A stretch of 43,444 nucleotides of DNA from JAHDBG01 sp963922315 (GTDB lineage: Bacteria > Pseudomonadota > Gammaproteobacteria > Chromatiales > Chromatiaceae): positions 1 through 43,444 of the forward strand of contig CAWUID010000016.1 of assembly GCA_963922315.1 (NCBI GenBank), read 5' to 3'. The notes under the pieces were generated by a model. It was not told the origin of the DNA and did not search any database. It saw only the letters and a list, made by a program, of their open reading frames with translations. This document shows, piece after piece, positions 17,227-24,478 of the stretch. The translations under genes and the position numbers were made by a program. The first letter of the stretch is position 1. The number at the start of each line of letters is the position of its first letter.

Positions 17227-18587
17227 TACAGAAGAGCCCGGTCTTTTTTATTGATGATGAACCTGCAGTACGTCAGGCAAATGTGCAGACATTACAACTG
17301 GATGGTTATACGGTACACGATTTTGCGGGTGCTGCCGCAGCTTTAACCCGGTTGAGCTGCGACTGGCCAGGCGTGGTGATTTCGGATATCCGGATGCCGC
17401 AGATGGATGGGCTGGCGCTGCTGGCCCGGATCCGGCAGATTGACCTGGAACTGCCGGTGATTCTGATTACCGGACATGGCGATGTCGCGATGGCAGTGCA
17501 GGCGATGCGTGACGGTGCGTACGATTTTATTGAAAAGCCGTTTGCCCCTGGGCGATTACTGGAGACGGTCAGGCGGGCACTGGACAGCCGTACCCTGACA
17601 CTGGAAAACCGCCGGTTAAAAACAGAACTGGCGATGCAGAGTGCGCCCGGCCCGCGCCTGGTCGGAAATACTGCGGCCATGCAACAATTGCGCACCACCA
17701 TCAATCAGGTAGCAGACACAGATGCGGATGTGCTGGTGGTTGGTGAAACCGGCACGGGTAAAGAAATGGTGGCGCGAGCATTACATGAACACAGCCGCCG
17801 CGCTGCGCATCATTTTGTCGCTGTTAATTGTGGTGCGATGCCGGATCATCTGCTCGAAAGCGAGCTGTTCGGGCATGAATCAGGAGCCTTTACCGATGCG
17901 AAAAAACGGCGTATCGGGCGGTTTGAACATGCCAATCAGGGCACTTTATTGCTGGACGAAATAGAAAGCATGCCGCTTGCCGCTCAGGTCCATCTGTTGC
18001 GCGTCTTACAGGAACGTGCGGTCGAACGATTGGGTAGTAATACGTCTGTACCACTGGATTTGCGGGTGGTTGCTGCCGCGAAAGTCGATCTGGCGGAAGC
18101 GAGCCGCCAGGGCAGCTTTCGCGAAGACCTGTATTACCGCCTGAATGTGGTTACGCTACGCATACCACCCTTGCGGGAACGTCTGGAAGACATCCCATTG
18201 TTATTCCAGCATTTTGCCTTAGTGGCCAGTTCGCGTTATGAGCGTCCGGCGCCACCGCCCGGAGCAGATCACATCCGGGCCTTATTAGCCCATCGCTGGC
18301 CGGGTAATGTTCGTGAACTACGCAACATTGCTGAGCGCTATGTGTTGCTGGGTGAGCAACTGGACTATGACCTGGAACGCATTATGCATGGTGGCTCTGG
18401 CGATGCGATATTGACCCTGCCGGAGCAGGTTGGCTGTTTTGAAAAATGTCTGATCAGTCAGCAACTCAGTCAGCATCAGGGCAATCTGCAACAAACCCTG
18501 ACTGCACTGGGCATACCGCGCAAAACTTTGTACGACAAAATGTGCAAATATGGTCTGGATAAAGCGCAATATAAAAAAGAGGGATAA
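17223..18587 (+). CDS. dctD: DctD-type sigma-54-dependent response regulator
   Basis: This is the response-regulator partner of the preceding kinase. The 454-residue product has a receiver domain (residues 1-125, acidic pocket DDE, phospho-site Asp55 in VVISDIRMPQMDG), a AAA+ sigma-54 activation domain (Walker A GETGTGKE, Walker B GTLLLDEIES, arginine-finger region FREDLYYRLNV) and a Fis-type helix-turn-helix at the end (LQQTLTALGIPRKTLYDKM). Oddly, the sigma-54 contact loop reads GAFTDA where GAFTGA is canonical (codon GAT at about 17893). It probably activates a sigma-54 promoter outside the window. A palindromic element follows the gene and may serve as its terminator. Confidence 0.85.
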   Translation: MIQKSPVFFIDDEPAVRQANVQTLQLDGYTVHDFAGAAAALTRLSCDWPGVVISDIRMPQMDGLALLARIRQIDLELPVILITGHGDVAMAVQAMRDGAYDFIEKPFAPGRLLETVRRALDSRTLTLENRRLKTELAMQSAPGPRLVGNTAAMQQLRTTINQVADTDADVLVVGETGTGKEMVARALHEHSRRAAHHFVAVNCGAMPDHLLESELFGHESGAFTDAKKRRIGRFEHANQGTLLLDEIESMPLAAQVHLLRVLQERAVERLGSNTSVPLDLRVVAAAKVDLAEASRQGSFREDLYYRLNVVTLRIPPLRERLEDIPLLFQHFALVASSRYERPAPPPGADHIRALLAHRWPGNVRELRNIAERYVLLGEQLDYDLERIMHGGSGDAILTLPEQVGCFEKCLISQQLSQHQGNLQQTLTALGIPRKTLYDKMCKYGLDKAQYKKEG

Positions 18588-18607
18588 GTATCGTCAGGAA
18601 TCTGTTC

Positions 18608-18730
18608 AAGGCACCTCTAAAAACGTCGCGAGCGAAGCAAAGACGAGGCGAAAAAGCGCAGTGTACAAAGGCGTACATGAGCATTTTTCAACGAAGTCTT
18701 TGCAAGCGTAGTAGTTTTTAGAGGTGCCTT
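18608..18730. mobile_element. 123-bp palindromic repeat element (MITE-like) with 17-bp terminal inverted repeats
   Basis: AAGGCACCTCTAAAAAC at 18608-18624 is the exact reverse complement of 18714-18730. The inside also folds back imperfectly: the GCGAAGCAAAGAC region pairs with GTCTTTGCAAGCG, and the GAAAAAGCGCAGTGTAC region pairs with GTACATGAGCATTTTTC. No open reading frame is present. It fills the gap between the convergent dctD and ftsX genes and ends one base before the ftsX stop codon. It looks like a non-autonomous miniature element or extragenic palindrome, and the hairpin could terminate transcription from both sides. No target-site duplication longer than 2 bases is evident. Confidence 0.75.
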
Positions 18731-19681
18731 TCAGTGGCACCGGGTGAGATGTTGATGTACCGACAGCCAGGCACCCAGCAGCCCGAGTAGCGGGCTGCCG
18801 CAGCCGAGTACCAGTGCCAGAGTGGGGTCGTTCAGGTTCAGGGCGAGATGGGTCTGATACAAGCTACCGAGCTGCTGTAACGGATCCTGTATCAGGGTGA
18901 TGGCACCGGACAGCAGGCCATAAGCAACCAATGTGCCAGATAGCCCGTACCAGACACCTTCATATAAATAAGGACGGCGGATAAACGCCCGGGTACCACC
19001 GACCAGTTGCATAATCGCAATTTCGTCCTGCTGATTATGGATATGCAGCCGGATCGTGTTGCCGATAATCAGCAGGACTGCAATGCCGAGCAGTACCGCA
19101 AGCAACATAACGCCACGAGTCGCGATGCGGGTGATGGCCGCAAAGCGATGCAACCATTGCAGATCGACCTGCGCCGTATCGACGTCAGGCCAGGTCTGCA
19201 GGCGTGCGGCGAGACGTTCCGTCTGATCAATGCGTTGCTGGCTGAGCGTCGGTTGTACCAGCACGACGGCGGGCAGAGGGTTGTGATCCAGCAGATCTAG
19301 CGCGGTACCAAAGCCGGAATGGCTACGGAATTCAGCCATGGCCTGCGTTTTGTCGATCAGGCGGGTTTCGGCGACGCCGGGTTCCTGCCGGATACGATCG
19401 TGTACCTGATTGATTTCAGGCTCGCTCAGATGTTGTGCCAGGTAGACCGAAATTGTGGAAGCATTGTCAGTCCAGTATTGACTGTGGTGCTGAATCGGGT
19501 TGACGATCAGATAAAAGCCGCCAGGCAACGCCAGGGCGATACCGATCACCATGGCAGTCAGCAGACTGCTGAGCGGTGTGCGACATAATTTGCCCAGAGT
19601 GCTGATGGCATCCTGCAGGTGTTGCAGCAGCCAGTTAAAGCGGCGCTTCGGGTATTGGGGTATACGATGTGGTAGGGTCAT
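18731..19681 (-). CDS. ftsX: Cell-division protein FtsX (ABC permease-like)
   Basis: FtsX works with the ATPase FtsE at the division septum to control cell-wall hydrolases. The 316-residue product has a cytoplasmic N-terminus, a first membrane helix (LSSLLTAMVIGIALALPGGF), a periplasmic domain with SVYLAQHLSEPEINQVHDRI, and three further helices around IATRGVMLLAVLLGIAVLLI and the conserved DEIAIMQLVGGTRAFIRRP coupling segment. ATG 19681 (MTLPHRIPQYP) is chosen; an alternative start lies 39 bases upstream. No ftsE is next to it. The upstream neighbour is the divergent actin cassette, 53 bases away. Its stop directly touches the palindromic element. Confidence 0.9.
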   Translation of the reverse strand: MTLPHRIPQYPKRRFNWLLQHLQDAISTLGKLCRTPLSSLLTAMVIGIALALPGGFYLIVNPIQHHSQYWTDNASTISVYLAQHLSEPEINQVHDRIRQEPGVAETRLIDKTQAMAEFRSHSGFGTALDLLDHNPLPAVVLVQPTLSQQRIDQTERLAARLQTWPDVDTAQVDLQWLHRFAAITRIATRGVMLLAVLLGIAVLLIIGNTIRLHIHNQQDEIAIMQLVGGTRAFIRRPYLYEGVWYGLSGTLVAYGLLSGAITLIQDPLQQLGSLYQTHLALNLNDPTLALVLGCGSPLLGLLGAWLSVHQHLTRCH

Positions 19682-19734
19682 GTGGTTCTGATGCGATAGA
19701 ATGAATGACGTCCTGAACAATATGGGAGAATCAT

Positions 19735-20079
19735 ATGTTGCCTACGGTTATCATTTCAAAAGGTCTGGTGTTTGCCGCCGCCGGCTCCTGGCTGACCAGC
19801 GGCACATTGCTGGTGCTGGTACATAAACGGCTGAGCATGCTGAACAAACGGCAGGCTAAGCAGATTGAACAGTTACAGCAACAACAACAAACACTGGAAG
19901 CGCACCTGGTGGCGTTACGGCAGCAGGCAGCGCCACCGGTGAGCCAGGTGGCGTCAGCACCACAGGATGTACGGGTGACTCAGCAGATACCGGTCGAGAA
20001 AGGGACCAAGGGTGCGTTTTTGCAGGATCTGCTGAAGAGTAATCTGAAGTTACGACAAGACATACAACGGGTTTCCTGA
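19735..20079 (+). CDS. Small membrane-anchored coiled-coil protein, first gene of the actin cassette
   Basis: I do not recognise a named family. The 114-residue product has one hydrophobic segment near residues 5-29, then a basic stretch (KRLSMLNKRQ) and a Gln/Leu-rich coiled coil (about 35-66), a Pro/Ala/Val linker and a conserved-looking helical tail (FLQDLLKSNLKLRQDIQRV). This suggests an N-terminal membrane anchor with the rest in the cytoplasm. A good Shine-Dalgarno (GGGAG) precedes ATG 19735. The MamK-like actin gene starts 13 bases after its stop, so the two are almost surely co-transcribed. I infer that it may tether or regulate the filament. Confidence 0.75.
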   Translation: MLPTVIISKGLVFAAAGSWLTSGTLLVLVHKRLSMLNKRQAKQIEQLQQQQQTLEAHLVALRQQAAPPVSQVASAPQDVRVTQQIPVEKGTKGAFLQDLLKSNLKLRQDIQRVS

Positions 20080-20092
20080 ATCGGAGAATATT

Positions 20093-21100
20093 ATGCCAGC
20101 AACATTTCAGGTGGGTATTGATCTGGGTACCAGCCGATCCACCATTACCACTTCAACCGGTCAGCGCTTTACCACGGCGACTTGCGTAGGTTATTGCAAG
20201 GATGTGATTGCGCGTAAACGATTTGGTCGTGATTATCTGCTGGGTGAAGAAGCAGTTGCGAATCGACTGGCACTGAATATGATCTGGCCACTGGCAGACG
20301 GGGTCGTGTGCGAAGATGACTCTTCTGTGGAAGCCACCCGTCTGGTGTTACAACATTTGCTGGATCAGGCACTGCCAGAGCGGCAACCCGGGGATCAGGT
20401 GTATGCCGCGATTGGTGTGCCAGCCCAGGCCAGCCTGCGCAGCAAAAAGGTGATTGTGCAGATTGCGCAGCCATTGGTTAATAAATTGCTGATCGTCAGT
20501 GAGGCATTTGCAGTCGCTTATGCTCTCGATCGGTTTGATGAATGCCTGATTGTGGATATTGGTGCCGGTACCACTGATCTGTGCCGGATGCACGGTGCCT
20601 TTGCTGAAGAAGAAGATCAGATTACGCTGACTGAAGCCGGTAATTATCTGGATCAGATATTGCAGGATGCGATCCTGCAGAAATATCCGGATGTGCAGCT
20701 ATCTGCCAGGATTGTCAGAACGATTAAGGAAAAACACGGCTATATCAGCGATACGGCTGAACCGGTGACGGTACAACTGACCCGGCAGGGAATTCCGGGC
20801 GAGTATGATCTGGCAGATGTTCTGCAACATAGCTGTCTGCAACTGGCGCAGCCGATCAGCCGGGCAATTCAGACGCTGGTGGGTAGTTTTGATCCTGATT
20901 TTCAGGAAGCATTACGCCACAATATTATTATTGCCGGGGGTGGCTCCCGGTTGCAGGGTATTGATAAGGCGGTTGAAAAAAGCCTGGAAGCCTATGGTGG
21001 CGGACGCGCCATCTGTGTGGATGACGCCGAGTTCTGTGGCAGTACCGGCACCCTTAAATTATGTGCCGATATGCCGGATGAATATTGGGAGCAGTTATAA
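20093..21100 (+). CDS. MamK-family bacterial actin-like protein
   Basis: This is an actin-fold ATPase expected to polymerise into filaments. The 335-residue product has phosphate-1 motif GIDLGTS (residues 8-14), the catalytic-glutamate region SEAFAVAYALD (Glu137), phosphate-2 DIGAGTTD (155-162) and the adenosine motif IIAGGGSRLQG (about 279-289). Several stretches align with my memory of magnetosome MamK and not with MreB or ParM: VGYCKDVIARKRFGRDYLLGEEA, EEDQITLTEAGNYLDQ..., and a C-terminus ending DEYWEQL. There are no other mam genes in the window, so a magnetosome role is not implied. The start ATG 20093 has GGAG upstream. It sits just after the coiled-coil gene, with ftsX divergent beyond that. 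Confidence 0.85.
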   Translation: MPATFQVGIDLGTSRSTITTSTGQRFTTATCVGYCKDVIARKRFGRDYLLGEEAVANRLALNMIWPLADGVVCEDDSSVEATRLVLQHLLDQALPERQPGDQVYAAIGVPAQASLRSKKVIVQIAQPLVNKLLIVSEAFAVAYALDRFDECLIVDIGAGTTDLCRMHGAFAEEEDQITLTEAGNYLDQILQDAILQKYPDVQLSARIVRTIKEKHGYISDTAEPVTVQLTRQGIPGEYDLADVLQHSCLQLAQPISRAIQTLVGSFDPDFQEALRHNIIIAGGGSRLQGIDKAVEKSLEAYGGGRAICVDDAEFCGSTGTLKLCADMPDEYWEQL

Positions 21101-21153
21101 TCATGGTACTCAGATTTCGTTCTGTTGAATGTTGTTATTGATCAGGAATGATT

Positions 21154-21396
21154 ATGAAAGAACTGGTGCTGACTAAAGTTAAACAGGACTTTGGCCATCT
21201 TATCAGTATGGCTGAAAAAGAGCCTTTAACAATATCGGATCAGGGAGAAAAAAAAGCTGTTATTCTATCTTTTAGTCGCTATGATGAACTAAGAAAATTT
21301 GAAGACGCACTGTATGGTAAAGCGGCAATACTTGCTATTGAAGAAGGTTTAGCATCAGAAGATGCAGTCTCAGAGCTTTTGGATAGTATTGATTGA
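21154..21396 (+). CDS. Phd/YefM-type antitoxin
   Basis: This is the antitoxin half of a type II toxin-antitoxin pair. The 80-residue product shows the Phd/YefM pattern of a short N-terminal DNA-binding part (LTKVKQDFGHLISMAEKEP followed by LTISDQGEKKAVILSFSRYDEL) and an acidic C-terminal tail that would wrap the toxin. ATG 21154 is chosen because AGGA lies 6 bases upstream; ATG 21148 is too close to it. The base composition is more AT-rich than the neighbouring genes, consistent with horizontal arrival. Its TGA overlaps the toxin ATG. Such antitoxins usually repress their own operon. Confidence 0.85.
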   Translation: MKELVLTKVKQDFGHLISMAEKEPLTISDQGEKKAVILSFSRYDELRKFEDALYGKAAILAIEEGLASEDAVSELLDSID

Positions 21397-21686
21397 TGCT
21401 GCGTTACCGATTAACGAAACCAGCTCTTAAACAACTTAAAAAGATTGCAAAGTCTGATCATCATATTGCCAGCTGGGTTAAAGAAATGATTTTATCTCTG
21501 AGTAATAGCAGTGTTTATGGCGAGGCGCTACAAGGCCAATCGGACTTTTTTAAAATTCGTGTCGGGAAGTATCGCATTATATATACAGTTGTTGGTGGTG
21601 ATATCATCGTAGCACTGATTGAAAAAAGAGAAACAGTATATAAAACTTTTCAACACCTGATGAAGCATACGGGTTTATCTGGCTGA
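21396..21686 (+). CDS. RelE/ParE-superfamily toxin
   Basis: The 96-residue product has the compact RelE/ParE fold pattern: an N-terminal MLRYRLTKPALKQLKKI, a central helical pair, and a C-terminal beta hairpin with FKIRVGKYRIIYTVVGGDI and ALIEKRETVYK. The RVGKYRIIY motif is typical of RelE/RelG-type mRNA interferases, but a ParE-like gyrase target cannot be excluded. ATG 21396 shares its A with the antitoxin TGA; an in-frame TTG 3 bases earlier is less likely. It converges on dnaG with a 10-base gap. Confidence 0.85.
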   Translation: MLRYRLTKPALKQLKKIAKSDHHIASWVKEMILSLSNSSVYGEALQGQSDFFKIRVGKYRIIYTVVGGDIIVALIEKRETVYKTFQHLMKHTGLSG

Positions 21687-21696
21687 AAATTACAGG

Positions 21697-23406
21697 TCAT
21701 GATCGTTCATATAAGGCACGCAGGGCGGCTTTCTGAGTAGCGGTCATCTGGCCTGGCGGAATTTGTAGCAGGTCAGCATGGGCCTGGCGGCGTTCAGTTT
21801 CTATAAGCTGGCGCAGAATGCCCTGAAGTTGTGCTGCGGCATCATCTTCGACGGCCAGTTCTGAGATTGCTAACTGAGCCAGGTAATTTTTAAGTGTCGG
21901 GTCTTCTGTTTTCTCAACCAGTTGCGCGCTGGTAGTATCTGGTTGCTGTCTGGCCTGTGTGATGAGCTGGCGCAAGGTCTCAATGCCGGCGGCCTGGAGT
22001 TGTTCCCAGCCATCCGGCAGGGTTTGTTGTGCTGCTGATGGATGTTGCAGCACCAGTGCGACAGCCTTGCGCATCGGTGGCATGGTGTGGGTGTTGGCGC
22101 GTCGTCTGCGACGGGCTGGTCGTTGTGTCCGGTCAGGTGGTGGGGCAGAGATGGGTGTTTTTACGCCGACCCGCTGTTCCAGCGCTTGTTGCATCATGGT
22201 GCGGTAAGTGCCGACTGGTAATTGGCTGAGCAGTGGTTTAGCGCGTTCGGCCAGTTGCGCGAGGTCGTCCAGGCTGGTCAGATCCAGGTCGGCTTCCAGG
22301 TGGTTGAACAGGTAGTTCGACAGCGGCTGCGCCTGTGCCAGTTGTGCCTCCCAACCGGCGGCTCCCTGTCTGTGTACCAGGCTGTCCGGATCTTCGCCGT
22401 CCGGCAGAAACAAAAAGCGCGCCTGACGTCCGGACTGCATCAGTGGCAAGGTGGTTTGTAAGGCCTTCCAGGCGGCTTCCCGCCCGGCCCGGTCGCCATC
22501 AAAACAAAAGGTGATTTTAGGAGTGGTGCGATATAACTTATGCAGATGCTGACTGGTGGTGGCGGTGCCCAGGGTGGCGACGGCATGGTCAATGCCGTGT
22601 TGGGCCAGGGCGATCACATCCAGGTAGCCTTCGACCACAATCAGATGGTCTGGCTGGCGGTGGGTCTGACGAACTTCGTACAGGCCGTAGACTTGCTGGC
22701 CTTTGTGAAAGACCGGGGTTTCCGGTGAGTTCAGGTATTTGGGTTTGCCTTCTCCGAGCAGGCGACCGCCAAAGCCGATCACTCGCCCACGCCCGTCGCG
22801 AATCGGGAATACGATCCGGTCCCGCAGCCGGTCATAAGTTCTGCCATCCGTCTGGTTGATCAGTCCGGCTTCATGCAGCAGGTGTTTGTGTTCCGGCCCG
22901 AACTCGCGTAGCAGGTTGTCCCAGCCAGGTGGCGCAAAACCGAGCTGGTAACGGGCAGCGATAGTGCCGGTCAGGCCACGTTGTTTCAGGTAGTCGACAG
23001 CGCGCGGTGCATCCGGGTGGGAGCGTAGTTGTCGGGCGTAATGTGCCGCCACCCGGGCCAGCAGGTCATACAGTGGCTGGCGGTCCGGGCCAGTTTCAAA
23101 TTGGGCGTCGCGCGGAATGGTCAGACCTTGTTGTGCGGCCAGTTCTTCAATTGCTTCCGGGAAGCTAAGCCGATCATACGCCATCAGAAAACCAATCGCG
23201 CTGCCATGCGCACCACACCCGAAGCAGTGGTAGAACTGTTTTTTCGGGCTGACAGTGAAGGAGGGGGTCTTTTCGGTATGAAACGGGCAACAGGCCTGAT
23301 ATTCGTGTCCGGCTTTTTTTAACGGCACACGACTCTGGATCAGGTCGATGATATCGACACGTTGCAGCAGGTCATCGATGAAGGGTTGTGGTATGTTGCC
23401 AGCCAT
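21697..23406 (-). CDS. dnaG: DNA primase DnaG
   Basis: DnaG makes RNA primers for replication. The 569-residue product has the CHC2 zinc finger near residues 40-65 (CCPFHTEKTPSF ... FYHCFGCG), the RNA-polymerase core region RYQLGFAPPGW, a TOPRIM domain (EGYLDVIAL, FCFDGDRAGREAAW), a basic linker (RPARRRRR) and a C-terminal DnaB-binding helical domain. The ATG 23406 overlaps the hisC TGA, so it is translated as the last gene of ydcF-hisD-hisC-dnaG. This is unusual, because dnaG normally sits between rpsU and rpoD, neither of which is here. Confidence 0.96.
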   Translation of the reverse strand: MAGNIPQPFIDDLLQRVDIIDLIQSRVPLKKAGHEYQACCPFHTEKTPSFTVSPKKQFYHCFGCGAHGSAIGFLMAYDRLSFPEAIEELAAQQGLTIPRDAQFETGPDRQPLYDLLARVAAHYARQLRSHPDAPRAVDYLKQRGLTGTIAARYQLGFAPPGWDNLLREFGPEHKHLLHEAGLINQTDGRTYDRLRDRIVFPIRDGRGRVIGFGGRLLGEGKPKYLNSPETPVFHKGQQVYGLYEVRQTHRQPDHLIVVEGYLDVIALAQHGIDHAVATLGTATTSQHLHKLYRTTPKITFCFDGDRAGREAAWKALQTTLPLMQSGRQARFLFLPDGEDPDSLVHRQGAAGWEAQLAQAQPLSNYLFNHLEADLDLTSLDDLAQLAERAKPLLSQLPVGTYRTMMQQALEQRVGVKTPISAPPPDRTQRPARRRRRANTHTMPPMRKAVALVLQHPSAAQQTLPDGWEQLQAAGIETLRQLITQARQQPDTTSAQLVEKTEDPTLKNYLAQLAISELAVEDDAAAQLQGILRQLIETERRQAHADLLQIPPGQMTATQKAALRALYERS

Positions 23407-24476
23407 CAGTTGCGGGTTTGCAGCACCTGCAGCAGTGTGTCGTTTTCTTCCGGAGTGCCAATGGTGATACGCAGGCAGTCCCGCAATGTCGGATGTGCCC
23501 GGTGCAGCGATTTGATCAGGATGCCGTGTTGTCGCAGGTGTTGAAACCAGGTTTCAGCTTGTTGGGGTGGGGTGCGGAGCAGAACAAAGTTCGCTTCTGA
23601 AGGGTAGACGGTGACGCCTGGCAGGGTTGCCAGTGCCTGGGTGAGGCGGGCACGTTCGGTGCAGATTTGTGCGGCTTGTGCATTGAACACCGCATGGTGT
23701 TGTAAAGCGAATACCGCACTGGCCTGAGTCAGACTGTTGATATTGTAGGGTAGCCGCACTTTATCGAATTCGTGCAGCCAATCGGGCGGCCCTGCCAGAA
23801 AGCCAAGTCGCAGTCCGGCCAGGCCCATCTTGGAGACGGTACGCATGACTACCAGGTTGTCATACTGACCCAGCTGTGGCAGGTAGCTGGTAGTGGTGAA
23901 AGGCGCATAGGCCTCGTCGATGACCACCAGTCCGGGAGCAGCTGCCAGCACTGCGGCGACATCTTCTACCGCGAACAGGTTGCCGGTCGGGTTGTTCGGA
24001 CAGGCCAGAAAGATCACTGCCGGTTGGTGTTGAGCGATTGCTGCCAGCAGGGTAGTTCGATCCAGTGCAAAGTCATTCGTTTGCAAAGGTACTCTAACAT
24101 AATCCAGTCCGCAACTGAGTGCCGTCATGCGGTACATGACAAAGCCGGGTTCAACGGTTAACAGAATACGTCCCGGGCTGGCCAGTGCCAGCACGATCAT
24201 CTGAATGATTTCGTCGGAGCCGTTACCGAACAGGATATCCATGTCTGCCGGGATGGCAAACGCGGTTCGCACTGCCGCAGCGACATCAGTTGCCCGTGGA
24301 TCAGGATAGCGGTTCAGTGCTACTTGTTGCAGTCTGTCTGTCCAGGTAGCTTTCAGGGTATCCGGCCAGGGGTACGGATTTTCCATCGCATCCAGTTTAA
24401 TCAGCCCTGTTGCATCTGGCACCGCATACGCTTGTAGTGCCTGAATTTCCGGGCGTATCCAGTCAGTTGCTGCCAT
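23406..24476 (-). CDS. hisC: Histidinol-phosphate aminotransferase
   Basis: HisC is the PLP-dependent aminotransferase of histidine synthesis, converting imidazole-acetol phosphate to histidinol phosphate. The 356-residue product has the N-terminal LDAMENPYPWP, the cofactor-pocket motifs NGSDEIIQM and ACPNNPTGN, VIDEAYAPF, and the Schiff-base lysine in MRTVSKMGLAGLRLGFLAG. It starts 2 bases after the hisD stop and its TGA overlaps the dnaG start. Length and motif order are normal. Confidence 0.95.
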   Translation of the reverse strand: MAATDWIRPEIQALQAYAVPDATGLIKLDAMENPYPWPDTLKATWTDRLQQVALNRYPDPRATDVAAAVRTAFAIPADMDILFGNGSDEIIQMIVLALASPGRILLTVEPGFVMYRMTALSCGLDYVRVPLQTNDFALDRTTLLAAIAQHQPAVIFLACPNNPTGNLFAVEDVAAVLAAAPGLVVIDEAYAPFTTTSYLPQLGQYDNLVVMRTVSKMGLAGLRLGFLAGPPDWLHEFDKVRLPYNINSLTQASAVFALQHHAVFNAQAAQICTERARLTQALATLPGVTVYPSEANFVLLRTPPQQAETWFQHLRQHGILIKSLHRAHPTLRDCLRITIGTPEENDTLLQVLQTRN

Positions 24477-24478
24477 AT

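Noticed and set aside
20093..21100. Plasmid ParM/StbA segregation actin
   Set aside because: There is no ParR-like partner or centromere repeat array. The family-specific stretches and C-terminus fit MamK better, and the neighbours are chromosomal.
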